This document shows, piece after piece, positions 1 to 7,364 of a stretch of 46,790 bases of DNA (position 1 is its first letter; each line of letters opens with the position of its first letter). Made by a program: the position numbers and the translations under genes. The notes under the pieces were generated by a model. That model saw only the letters and a list, made by a program, of their open reading frames with translations, was not told the DNA's origin and searched no databases. Origin of the DNA: Paenibacillus alginolyticus DSM 5050 = NBRC 15375 (GTDB lineage Bacteria; Bacillota; Bacilli; Paenibacillales; NBRC-103111); contig NZ_AUGY01000069.1 in assembly GCF_000422905.1 (NCBI RefSeq), positions 1 through 46,790 of the forward strand. Reading direction: 5' to 3'.

Positions 1-208
1 GCCTGATTTCGTCAATCCATCGTTCTAATTTTTCGAATCCTTCAATTGTATTTGAGAATGTAAGATGTCGCTTACTAAGTACGATACCGCGAAAATTAGT
101 TGCTTGTGCTACATGAGTCTCTTTGGCGATATCTATACCCACAACAAGATGAGATGTAGAAATTCGTTCAATGCGTTGATTTTGTCCGTCTGTTTGTTTA
201 AACTTCAT
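1..208 (-). CDS. IS110-family transposase, N-terminal part (runs off window)
   Basis: This is the first 69 codons of a recombinase of the IS110 family, read leftwards and cut by the window edge. The translated start contains VVGIDIAKETHVAQA, which matches the first Asp-containing strand of the RuvC-like DEDD domain of IS110 transposases. The ATG at 208 is preceded by a GGAGG ribosome binding site about 11 bases upstream, which fixes the start. The rest of the DEDD domain and the C-terminal serine-containing domain lie outside the window, so it is not possible to say whether the element is intact. The long stretch without a gene upstream (209-597) suits the non-coding end of such elements. Family assignment rests on a short piece but the motif and the layout agree. 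Confidence 0.75.
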   Translation of the reverse strand, partial: MKFKQTDGQNQRIERISTSHLVVGIDIAKETHVAQATNFRGIVLSKRHLTFSNTIEGFEKLERWIDEIR

Positions 209-214
209 AGTAAG

Positions 215-450
215 AGCGCCTCCTTGATGTATTGGGTTAAAACCCTTCGACAAATCCATCATACCGAGGTGCTCCTTTTTTAACAAAGCCCAAATCTTAG
301 GCCTTACAGGAATGTTTAGCTCAACAGTTTACCGACCTGCCACCAACCTACACAGATTGCTTTGATGAGATATACAGGCTTGTTGATCCATTTCACGCTG
401 TAGCAATAACACTTTGTTCTTGTCTATAACTCACCCTCTTCTCATTTCTT
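215..450 (-). ncRNA. Candidate IS110 non-coding end with bridge RNA
   Basis: About 380 bases (209-597) hold no convincing gene. The part next to the transposase start is where IS110-group elements carry their left non-coding end, from which a structured bridge RNA is transcribed in the same direction as the transposase. On the minus strand the stretch has several local complementary segments, for example GGCCTAAGATTTGGGC near 290-303. The element boundary, the loops and the core dinucleotide were not determined. Known for the family: bridge RNAs pair with target and donor DNA. Inference: this stretch encodes one. The exact ends given are approximate. Confidence 0.35.
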
Positions 451-533
451 TTTTCGTGATAATTACCCAACCATGGGTATTCAAGCATATATCGGCCAAT
501 TGAAATTGGGAAATCCAATATAATGCTTAAATA

Positions 534-581
534 TACTTATAAATCACTTTAATATACTTGAATTTTATGATAAAGTTACTT
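534..581 (+). promoter_or_regulatory. Three phased TACTT repeats, candidate DeoR operator
   Basis: TACTT occurs at 534, 555 and 577, so the repeats are spaced 21 and 22 bases, about two helical turns. The first two lie in the longer match AATATACTT. Phased direct repeats just upstream of a DeoR-family gene are a usual operator layout, so self-regulation by the following gene is likely. No well-spaced promoter was found with confidence: TTGAAA at 500 and TATAAT at 519 are only 13 bases apart. Confidence 0.4.
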
Positions 582-597
582 ATAAGAGGTGAGATTG

Positions 598-1392
598 ATG
601 TATCAAGAAGAACGATTACTGAAAATACTCGACTATATTAATAAACACCACGCGATGAGTGTTATGGATATCTGTTCTCTTCTAGATGTATCTAGGGATA
701 CAGCCCGAAGAGATATTGTTAAATTAGTACAAGAAGGGATCGTTATTCGTACACATGGAGGTGTCGCTCTGCCTCAATTGCAGAAGGAAATAGCCACTTA
801 TCAGGAACGTTTAATTGACGAAACAGACAGTAAAAGAAAAATTGGGAAGTTAGCAGCTAAACTGGTTCAAGATCGGGAAACAGTCATTTTAGACGTTTCA
901 ACTACGGTACAGTCTGTAGCAGAACAAATTTCAGCTAAAAATATTACGGCTGTTACACATTCCATAGACATTGTAGGGATTCTATCAGGTCGGGAAGATC
1001 TGCAAGTATATGTACTCGGCGGCTATTTACATGCCAAAAATCGGTTGTTATTTGGACCCTCCGTCATTGATAAGCTGAGAGAATTAAGAGCTGATAAGGC
1101 ATTTATCGGAGCTACAGCTATACGAGCCGATGGGCTTTACTTTCCTTACGAAGATGATGTTTCTGTTAAAAAAGAGATGGCCCGCAGATCGGATCAGGTC
1201 ATTGTTGTGGCAGATTTCACAAAGTTTACAAGCAAGTCGGTTTATCGTTTAGATTTTGACTTTGTAGACATTTTAATTACCGATCAAGAGGTGCCTATCG
1301 AAATAAGAGAAGTACTTCATAATAAAAATATAACGATTATTCAATGTGAGGAGAAAGACAAATTCGAGGGGGAAAACAGAGATGAGTCTTAA
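598..1392 (+). CDS. DeoR-family transcriptional regulator (GlpR/AgaR type)
   Basis: A 264-residue sugar-responsive repressor of the DeoR family. The N-terminal winged helix-turn-helix covers about residues 1-55, with the typical MSVMDICSLLDVSRDTARRD recognition region. The rest is the DeoRC sensor domain, including a VTHSIDIVG stretch and the conserved pattern around GATAIRADGLYF and KKEMARRSDQVIVVADFTKF, which binds a sugar phosphate. The ATG at 598 was preferred to a GTG at 589, because AAGAGGTGAG at 584-593 is a good ribosome binding site for the ATG only. The gene overlaps the start of nagA by 11 bases, so the two are co-transcribed and translationally coupled. The likely effector is an amino sugar phosphate such as GlcNAc-6-P or GalNAc-6-P. 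No nagB or transporter lies next to it. Confidence 0.9.
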   Translation: MYQEERLLKILDYINKHHAMSVMDICSLLDVSRDTARRDIVKLVQEGIVIRTHGGVALPQLQKEIATYQERLIDETDSKRKIGKLAAKLVQDRETVILDVSTTVQSVAEQISAKNITAVTHSIDIVGILSGREDLQVYVLGGYLHAKNRLLFGPSVIDKLRELRADKAFIGATAIRADGLYFPYEDDVSVKKEMARRSDQVIVVADFTKFTSKSVYRLDFDFVDILITDQEVPIEIREVLHNKNITIIQCEEKDKFEGENRDES

Positions 1393-2527
1393 AATTTTAC
1401 ACAATGTAAACGTGATTCAAGAAGATAACCCTGGTCTATCTGCCATACTTTGGATACGAGATGGAATTATTGAAAAGATAGAACGCGGCCTATCTTCTCT
1501 TCCTGAGGGCGAATATGAACTTATGGATGGTCAAGGACATTTATTAATACCAGGCATGATCGATGTTCATATTCACGGTGCCAACGGGTTCGATATGATG
1601 GATGGAAGTGAGACAAGTATTCAGGAGGTTTCTCGGGCTTGTGCAGAAACCGGCTGCACCTCGTTTCTGGTCACTTCCGTCAGCTCTACTATTGAAGAAT
1701 TATTAACCATGATTCGTAGTGTGAAACGTGTCATAGGACATGAAGTCGGGGCCAAAATTGCAGGGCTTCATCTAGAAGGTCCTTACCTGAATCCGAAGCG
1801 TAAAGGTATGCAAAATGAACGGTTTTTACGACATCCGAATCTTACTGAAATGAAAGAAATTTTTAACGAAGCAGATGGACTGATTAAGATGGTTACAATA
1901 GCCCCCGAATTACCTGGTGGGATGGAACTCATCTCTTTTCTGAAGGAAATGGGCGTAGTTATCGCCGTCGCGCATTCGGATGCCACATACGAGGAGGCCA
2001 AGCAAGCCTTTGAAGCAGGAGCGAGTCATGTTACGCATTGTTTCAATGGCATGCGTCCGATTCATCATCGGGATCCCGGTCTGGTTGTAGCCGCTTTTGA
2101 AGAAGAACATGTCAGCCTACAAGCAATTGTAGATGGCATTCATTTGCATCCTGCAATCGTTCGAATGATGCATCGTCTGAAAGGACCAGATGGCATGGTA
2201 CTTATCACAGATGCTTTGCAAGCCATGGGACTTGGTGATGGAAATTATATGTTCGGTGGCCATCATGTTACGGTTTCCGAAGGTGTAGCACGCCTAGAGG
2301 ATGGGACTTTAGCCTCCAGTACGGTTACGATGAATGAGGCACTGCGTCTAACCATAGAAACCGGCATTTCTTTAATAGACGCGGTTAAAATGGCTTCAAG
2401 ATCACCTGCACGAATACTAGGCCTGGATAATAAAGGTAGGATCTCCAGGGGCTTTGATGCTGATCTTGTCTTGTTAGATGAACAATTCCAAGTTCAATGG
2501 ACAATGATTAAGGGGTACATCGTCTAA
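1382..2527 (+). CDS. nagA: N-acetylglucosamine-6-phosphate deacetylase
   Basis: Cytoplasmic amidohydrolase that removes the acetyl group from GlcNAc-6-phosphate, giving GlcN-6-phosphate and acetate. The protein has 381 residues, normal for NagA. Visible family motifs are the metal-binding DVHIHGANGFDMMDG, the GLHLEGPYLNP segment, AHSDATYEEA, the substrate-binding THCFNGMRPIHHRDPG and the catalytic Asp in LITDALQAMG. The start is the ATG at 1382, eight bases after GAGGGGGAA; an in-frame ATG at 1346 lies inside the regulator gene and has no ribosome binding site. It overlaps the DeoR gene. The partner deaminase NagB is not in the window, so the cell must carry it elsewhere. A GalNAc-6-phosphate deacetylase (AgaA) would look similar, and the DeoR neighbour cannot decide between them. 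Confidence 0.93.
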   Translation: MSLKILHNVNVIQEDNPGLSAILWIRDGIIEKIERGLSSLPEGEYELMDGQGHLLIPGMIDVHIHGANGFDMMDGSETSIQEVSRACAETGCTSFLVTSVSSTIEELLTMIRSVKRVIGHEVGAKIAGLHLEGPYLNPKRKGMQNERFLRHPNLTEMKEIFNEADGLIKMVTIAPELPGGMELISFLKEMGVVIAVAHSDATYEEAKQAFEAGASHVTHCFNGMRPIHHRDPGLVVAAFEEEHVSLQAIVDGIHLHPAIVRMMHRLKGPDGMVLITDALQAMGLGDGNYMFGGHHVTVSEGVARLEDGTLASSTVTMNEALRLTIETGISLIDAVKMASRSPARILGLDNKGRISRGFDADLVLLDEQFQVQWTMIKGYIV

Positions 2528-2646
2528 TGCCTGGGTAACCTCTCCAATGAGTCGATGGTTGCTCAAGACATCCATTTTACCAAATAAACGGCTCATACTA
2601 AAAAACGGCATGTCCTGCTTCAATTATCGACTTTATTTAAACCAAC

Positions 2647-3276
2647 TTATTGCCGGCGTTCAAAAACAAGACGTACAGCAAGACCAGTTAAAACACTCCC
2701 CATGATCCAACGCTGTACTGATAACCAAGTAGGGCGCGTGCCGAACCACACGGCAACTCTACTCGCAGTCAGTATAATCAAGAGGTTGACTATAAAACTA
2801 ACGGTTATTTGAACTAGACCCAGAGACGCGCTTTGAAAAAATAATGATCCCCGTGCAGGGTTCTCAAACTGAGGCAGTAGCGACACATATAGAATAGCAA
2901 TCTTGGGATTGAGCAGGTTAGTCATAAACCCCATTAGAAATAACTTCTTTGGCGGGTCAATTGGAAGAATTCGAGTCGACAAAATAGATGTAGCTCCAGG
3001 CTTAACTGCATTCCAAGCAAGCCAGAGTAGATAAGCCGCACCTGCTATTTTGACTGTTTCGAAAACAAATGGAACCGCAGTAAAAAGTATCGTGAGTCCG
3101 AACATTGTTGTAATGATGTAAACAAGAAAACCAAGCATAACGCCAAGAAGAGAGATAACCCCCGCCATACGCCCTTGCGTAATAGAACGAGAAATTAAGT
3201 AAATCATGTTAGGACCAGGAGAACAAACCATACCAAGCGAAACGAAGGCAAAGGCTATTAAAGTACCGAAGCTCAT
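2647..3276 (-). CDS. LysE/RhtB-family amino acid exporter
   Basis: A 209-residue membrane protein with about six hydrophobic segments. The N-terminal block VSLGMVCSPGPNMIYLISRS and the later GFMTNLLNPKIAILYVSLLPQF are the family signatures of LysE/RhtB (threonine/homoserine/lysine type) efflux proteins. Such proteins export amino acids or related metabolites in exchange for protons; the substrate cannot be read from sequence. The ATG at 3276 follows AAAGGAG with good spacing. It appears to be a single-gene unit with its own promoter upstream. Confidence 0.88.
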   Translation of the reverse strand: MSFGTLIAFAFVSLGMVCSPGPNMIYLISRSITQGRMAGVISLLGVMLGFLVYIITTMFGLTILFTAVPFVFETVKIAGAAYLLWLAWNAVKPGATSILSTRILPIDPPKKLFLMGFMTNLLNPKIAILYVSLLPQFENPARGSLFFQSASLGLVQITVSFIVNLLIILTASRVAVWFGTRPTWLSVQRWIMGSVLTGLAVRLVFERRQ

Positions 3277-3347
3277 GATAATTTTTCTCCTTTCTGAATG
3301 AATTCTTTTAAACCAGGACCATAATTTACCTTTATAAGCTGCATATA

Positions 3348-3376
3348 ACTGTATATTCCTCTATGATTTTTGTCAA
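3348..3376 (-). promoter_or_regulatory. Candidate sigma-A promoter for the LysE gene
   Basis: On the minus strand TTGACA (3376-3371) is followed after 17 bases by TACAGT (3353-3348). It lies about 70 bases upstream of the LysE-type start. The -35 is perfect, the -10 is a 4/6 match. Confidence 0.4.
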
Positions 3377-3607
3377 TTTCGAAATTAAACTGCTTGAAGT
3401 CAAAAAAAGCTGCTTCAATACAGCTCCTGAGCTATAGTTTTTCGCTAGAGCCTTTAACTATTCATTCTTACGTCTTCAACTAATCCCAGTAGTATTTTCA
3501 CACCACGCATACCTCCGTTACTTCAACAGACATCGGCAGCCGATCGTATGCCGGCTGCCGTCTCATGTCATGATTAAACTATAGTTCCTCGTTAGAGCTT
3601 AATTGGT

Positions 3608-3880
3608 TCATTGCTTATCGTGGTATGCCTTCTTTACCCTTTCAATTTGAGCAAGGTGGTTGCGGACATGTTCGATGCGGTATTCCATCAAATTGCTTAA
3701 ATGTGAACCGCCCCTGATCGACATACACTCCCACTCGCTCGCTTTGTTCAGTAGTTAGATTGTCTAGAATTGTCTGCATACTGAAACGCAGCAATTTGAA
3801 CAGAAGTAGATATTGCTCGCTGAGAAGTCCCAGCGCATTTGAACAAGTTCATGGACATCGTCTAATTTACCTGCCCGTCT
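3608..3880 (-). pseudogene. Decayed DinB-like protein, C-terminal remnant
   Basis: Reading the minus strand gives three adjoining pieces in different frames: GKLDDVHELVQMRW, then LLSEQYLLLFKLLRFSMQTI followed by LDNLTTEQSERVGVYVDQGR, then MEYRIEHVRNHLAQIERVKK ending at a TGA at 3608. Together they resemble the C-terminal two helices of DinB-family four-helix proteins, including the typical His-rich EYRIEHVRNHLAQIE end. At least two frameshifts and the loss of the N-terminal part show that the gene is dead. The remnant stops where the ABC transporter gene ends (3884), so the N-terminal half was probably removed when the regions were joined. Family call is by eye and moderately sure; the pseudogene state is clear from the frame changes. 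Confidence 0.5.
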
Positions 3881-3883
3881 CTC

Positions 3884-5623
3884 TTATTGTAATTCAAACT
3901 GCTTGGAATACAGGTGTGCATACACGCCATCGCGTGCCAGCAACGCTTCGTGCGTACCTTGTTCCACAATACCGTCCTCTGTCAATACGATAATTCGTTC
4001 GGCATTGCGGATCGTGGAAAGTCGATGGGCAATGACAATGGTTGTACGCCCTTTTGCTAATGATTCTAGTGATTCCTTGATAATGCTCTCACTCTCGTTA
4101 TCAAGTGCGCTCGTTGCCTCATCTAAAATGAGAACGGGTGGGTTCTTTAAGAATACGCGAGCAATACTTAGCCGCTGTTTTTGTCCGCCAGACAGTTTGA
4201 CACCTCGTTGCCCGATCTCGGTGTGGTAGCCGTTCGACAAGTTCATGATAAAGCCATGGGCATTGGCGTATTTGGCGGCTGCGATAATTGCTTCTTCGCT
4301 CGTAGCAGGATTTCCGTAGCCGATATTTTCCATTACCGTTCCCGCGAAAAGGTAGATATCTTGCTGTACGATCCCGATGTTATTTCTTAATGACCTCAGA
4401 TCGAGATCCCGGACGCTGATCCCATCTAGTAATACGTCCCCATTGGTCACTTCATAAAAGCGAGGGATGAGTGAACATAATGTAGTTTTTCCCACACCAG
4501 ACGGCCCCACTAACGCAACGTACTCACCTGGTTGTACACGAAGCGACAGGTTTACCAATACATGGTCCAAATGGGCTTCGTAACGGAAGGAAACTTGCTT
4601 GAACTCAATTTCTCCATGTACCTCTGGAAGGATCAAGGCATTCGGTTTGTTTTCGATCGTCGGCTTCAAATTCATGATTTCCATAAAACGCTGGAAGCCC
4701 GTTATTCCTTCTTGCAACTGAGAGCTCATATGCGTCAGTCGTTGAATGGGTTCAATCATAAAGCTTATATAGAGTAAGAAAGTTATCAAATCCGCTAAAT
4801 TGAGTGTGTTGCCGACGATACTGGCACTGCCAAAGATGATCACCGTTATCGTAATCAGTTGGATAATTGTTTCGACAGCATTGAAAAAATATGCTTCAGC
4901 CTTGTACGTTTTCTTTCGACTATCGAGGAAACGATTATTTGCCAGATTAAACTTCTCGATTTCGACATACTCGTTGACAAACGATTTGACTACGCGGATT
5001 CCCGATAGACTATCCTCTACTTGGGCGTTTACATCCCCGATTCGTTCTTTGTTTCTTCTTAATGCCTTGTTCAACATCTTATTGAAATACAATGAAAAGG
5101 CACCTAAGATCGGAAAGAAACAGAATACGGCAATGGTTAGGTGTGCGTTAATCGAGAACAAAATGAAAAATGCTCCAATAAAGCGGACGAGATATTTGAC
5201 GTAGTCTTCTGGACCGTGATGGTATAGCTCGGAAAGCAACAGCAGGTCGTTCGTTATTCGAGACATGAGCCGACCTGTCTTTTCCTTATCGTAAAAACTA
5301 AAGGAAAGAGTCTGCATGTGTGCGAACAGCTCGCTGCGCATATCGCTTTCCATACGAGCGCCAACTTCATGACCTTTGTAGTCCACAAAGTAGTTCCCGA
5401 TATTCTGGACCGCGACTAAGACAAGCATCAGCCCGCCAATTCCATACACGCTGCTTAGGGCTCCGGACAAGTCTCCTTTCAAAACATCTTTCGTAATATG
5501 CTGAACGAGCAGCGGAAACACCAATGTCACAGCAGAAACGATAAAGGCACAGGCCAATACTCTAAGAAACAACGATAAATACGGTTTGTAATAGGAAAAA
5601 AACTTTTTCACTGGAAAACGCAT
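3884..5623 (-). CDS. ABC exporter, fused permease and ATPase (MsbA/BmrA type)
   Basis: A 579-residue half-transporter that would work as a homodimer. Residues 1-310 form the six-helix type I exporter membrane domain (FIVSAVTLVFPLLVQHI, YGIGGLMLVLVAV and later helices). Residues 335-579 form the ATPase: Walker A GPSGVGKTT near 371, Q-loop in IGIVQQDIYLF, signature LSGGQKQR near 476, Walker B VLILDEATSALD near 493, and the switch His in IAHRLST. The full set of catalytic residues suggests an active pump for lipids, peptides or drugs; the substrate is unknown. A GGGG ribosome binding site precedes the ATG at 5623. A perfect 20-base palindrome lies just upstream (5641-5660), where a repressor could act. 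Confidence 0.92.
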   Translation of the reverse strand: MRFPVKKFFSYYKPYLSLFLRVLACAFIVSAVTLVFPLLVQHITKDVLKGDLSGALSSVYGIGGLMLVLVAVQNIGNYFVDYKGHEVGARMESDMRSELFAHMQTLSFSFYDKEKTGRLMSRITNDLLLLSELYHHGPEDYVKYLVRFIGAFFILFSINAHLTIAVFCFFPILGAFSLYFNKMLNKALRRNKERIGDVNAQVEDSLSGIRVVKSFVNEYVEIEKFNLANNRFLDSRKKTYKAEAYFFNAVETIIQLITITVIIFGSASIVGNTLNLADLITFLLYISFMIEPIQRLTHMSSQLQEGITGFQRFMEIMNLKPTIENKPNALILPEVHGEIEFKQVSFRYEAHLDHVLVNLSLRVQPGEYVALVGPSGVGKTTLCSLIPRFYEVTNGDVLLDGISVRDLDLRSLRNNIGIVQQDIYLFAGTVMENIGYGNPATSEEAIIAAAKYANAHGFIMNLSNGYHTEIGQRGVKLSGGQKQRLSIARVFLKNPPVLILDEATSALDNESESIIKESLESLAKGRTTIVIAHRLSTIRNAERIIVLTEDGIVEQGTHEALLARDGVYAHLYSKQFELQ

Positions 5624-5640
5624 GGTTTTACCCCTTTTTT

Positions 5641-5660
5641 TGTGTTATTTAAATAACACA
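5641..5660. promoter_or_regulatory. Perfect 20-base palindrome upstream of the ABC exporter
   Basis: TGTGTTATTTAAATAACACA is a perfect inverted repeat 17 bases before the exporter start. A second inverted pair, ACATATAAGGG at 5658-5668 and CCCTTATATGT at 5702-5712, overlaps its end. Drug and lipid exporters are often controlled by TetR, MarR or PadR proteins that bind such sites, but no such gene is adjacent, so the regulator would act in trans. Confidence 0.45.
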
Positions 5661-5885
5661 TATAAGGGCGTACACCGTTAACAATTTAAGTAAGTGTTCC
5701 ACCCTTATATGTTGGTACGGTGGTGTGTTTCGTTAAGTTTTCCATGTAAATTGCCTCCTTTGTTCGTTATTGATTTCATTATAATTGACATTTTACAGGA
5801 ACAGACCAGTATATTTTAGTTATATACATTTATTACTTATTTCATTTTTTGCGAACATTTAGGCTGCAAATCTGAGGATCGCGGG

Positions 5886-5960
5886 GAACGAGGAGGCGTT
5901 ATTTCGGTGATTATGTCGATGCGGAACCCGCACGCAGAACGTAGGGGCGCTATTTTGGCG
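5886..5960. repeat. Two imperfect direct repeats in a gene-free stretch
   Basis: The 414 bases from 5624 to 6037 have no gene. Within them GAACGAGGAGGCGTTATTTC (from 5886) recurs as GAACGTAGGGGCGCTATTTT (from 5937), a period of 51 bases. The GC-rich composition differs from the AT-rich promoter zone next to it. It may be a dispersed intergenic repeat of the genome, which needs a genome search to tell. Confidence 0.3.
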
Positions 5961-5980
5961 TTTCATAATTTCCTATACAG

Positions 5981-6013
5981 TAAAAAAGAGCTAGCAATAA
6001 TACCGCTAACTCT
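5981..6013 (-). terminator. Rho-independent terminator after the HupE-like gene
   Basis: On the minus strand the arms AGAGTTAGC (6013-6005) and GCTAGCTCT (5995-5987) form a 9-pair stem with a 9-base loop, followed directly by six T residues. It lies 25 bases after the stop of the HupE-like gene. Confidence 0.75.
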
Positions 6014-6037
6014 CGTATTAATCAATGAATGTCCTAA

Positions 6038-7153
6038 TTACAATCTTTGAATCAACCAATAAAATGCCAGAACAAAAATAAGGCAAGACGTTGAAATCAT
6101 CATTTTACGATACCACGGGAACTTTCGCAGCCAAATCAAGAGGGGCAATAATAGGCATAAGACCATCAGTTGGCCCGTTTCTACACCTAAATTGAACGTC
6201 AGGAGCGTGCCAATCAGATTGCCCTTTGGAAGTCCTGTTTCAGCCAAAGCCCCGGCGAAGCCCATGCCGTGAATCAGGCCAAATATGGCTGTCAATACCC
6301 ACCGCCATTTCGCCTTTTGAACAAACATATTTTCCACGGCCACGTAACAGATCGTCACCGCAATCAACGCTTCGACCCAAGACGAGATGACATGGATGCG
6401 GCCCGACGCCACCAAGAATAGTGTAATGCTGTGGGCGATTGTAAAAGCAGTAACAATTTTCAAAGCATCTTTGTAGCGGGATGCGATTAATACCAAGGAT
6501 AACAAAAACACCAAATGATCATAACCTGTCAAAATGTGTTCGATTCCAAGCTTAAAGTATTTCCACAAAACAGCGCCAATCTTAGGCTGGGGAAGGTTGT
6601 TCTGAATATCCCCTTTAGTGCTATCACTATTATCCTGCTGGTTATGCTGGGGAAGGTTGATCTGAATATCTCTTTTCGTGCTATCAATCAAGTCCTGCTG
6701 GACATATTCCCCTGCATGGACCAAGAGTCCACTCGTATGAGCAGGCACATCGTCAAACGCCAGATCGTAATGAAGATTACATTTTTCGATCACTTTATCG
6801 GCAGTAAACTTCAGATGAAATTCCACGCCTCTTAAGGTACCCTTATTCGCCATGTTCATCGAAAGCAATTCCATCTTCAAGGGCTTCGAATCCGCATCTA
6901 TGCGAAGACCTTTCTGTAGATAGGATTCGATTTTTTGCGAGAACTGTTCCTCATTCACCAGATTATCCAGGTTGGTACCGAATTGTGGGAACAAATCTAA
7001 TTGATCAAGAAAAAGTTCATATTGAATCTCGTTCTGTTCAATGTTTAATACCGAGAAACCCATACTTCCGGAATGCGCAAGTGAAGTTGTGGTAGTCCCA
7101 AAAAATAATAAGATTATGATTATGAACAAGGACAGGAATGAACGCTGCTTCAT
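6038..7153 (-). CDS. HupE/UreJ-family secreted-then-membrane protein
   Basis: A 371-residue protein with a signal peptide (about 1-25, LSLFIIIILLFFGTTTTSLA), an extracellular region to about residue 185, and a C-terminal HupE/UreJ_2 membrane domain of about six helices. The domain motifs are GYDHLVFLLSLVLIA, TAFTIAHSITL, GLIHGMGFAGA and FNLGVETGQ. These His and Asp residues are the conserved face of the family, which is linked to nickel, cobalt or other metal handling, although its role is poorly known in this type. The ATG at 7153 is chosen because AGAGGT lies six bases upstream; an upstream TTG at 7180 lacks a site. The extracellular part contains a 20-residue tandem duplication (DNA 6587-6701). 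A clear terminator follows, so it is a single-gene unit. Confidence 0.8.
   Translation of the reverse strand: MKQRSFLSLFIIIILLFFGTTTTSLAHSGSMGFSVLNIEQNEIQYELFLDQLDLFPQFGTNLDNLVNEEQFSQKIESYLQKGLRIDADSKPLKMELLSMNMANKGTLRGVEFHLKFTADKVIEKCNLHYDLAFDDVPAHTSGLLVHAGEYVQQDLIDSTKRDIQINLPQHNQQDNSDSTKGDIQNNLPQPKIGAVLWKYFKLGIEHILTGYDHLVFLLSLVLIASRYKDALKIVTAFTIAHSITLFLVASGRIHVISSWVEALIAVTICYVAVENMFVQKAKWRWVLTAIFGLIHGMGFAGALAETGLPKGNLIGTLLTFNLGVETGQLMVLCLLLPLLIWLRKFPWYRKMMISTSCLIFVLAFYWLIQRL
6587..6701. repeat. 60-base tandem duplication inside the HupE-like gene
   Basis: Two copies, starting at 6587 and 6647, share CTGGGGAAGGTTG and most of the following bases. They encode DSTKRDIQINLPQ and DSTKGDIQNNLPQ, in frame, in the linker before the membrane domain. 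Confidence 0.8.
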
Positions 7154-7311
7154 AGCGGAACCTCTTTTCATGAGATGCAAGTATTACAATCTGCAATTTA
7201 GTTTATCCGGTCACAACCGTTCATTCTGCAACTTGAACATGTTGCTCGACTTCGTTCGAGTAAATGCAGCTTTAGATCACCTTAGGTACCATTAATCGTC
7301 CAAATCGATGA

Positions 7312-7334
7312 GGGGGAGAAAATTGATCTCCCCC
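7312..7334 (-). terminator. Hairpin after the split metallophosphoesterase gene
   Basis: GGGGGAGA (7312-7319) pairs with TCTCCCCC (7327-7334) around a 7-base loop. It lies 31 bases after the minus-strand stop at 7365. The T tract is weak, so it is called with caution. Confidence 0.5.
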
Positions 7335-7364
7335 CGTTTCATTACCGATCATTCAAATAATGTT

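Noticed and set aside
500..524. TTGAAA and TATAAT as a promoter for the DeoR gene
   Set aside because: The spacer is 13 bases, too short for a sigma-A promoter. Only the -10-like part may be used.
3534..3560. CGGCAGCC/GGCTGCCG hairpin as terminator
   Set aside because: It has an 11-base loop and no T tract on either strand, and no gene end lies close by.
3432..3598. Two similar 20-base segments CTATAGTT..TCG.TAGAGC
   Set aside because: Short and imperfect, in a decayed stretch; no mobile element features. They may be remnants, nothing more can be said.
3760..3993. Plus-strand frame of 77 codons near the ABC exporter end
   Set aside because: It is antisense to the DinB remnant and the exporter end, with no ribosome site or recognisable domain.
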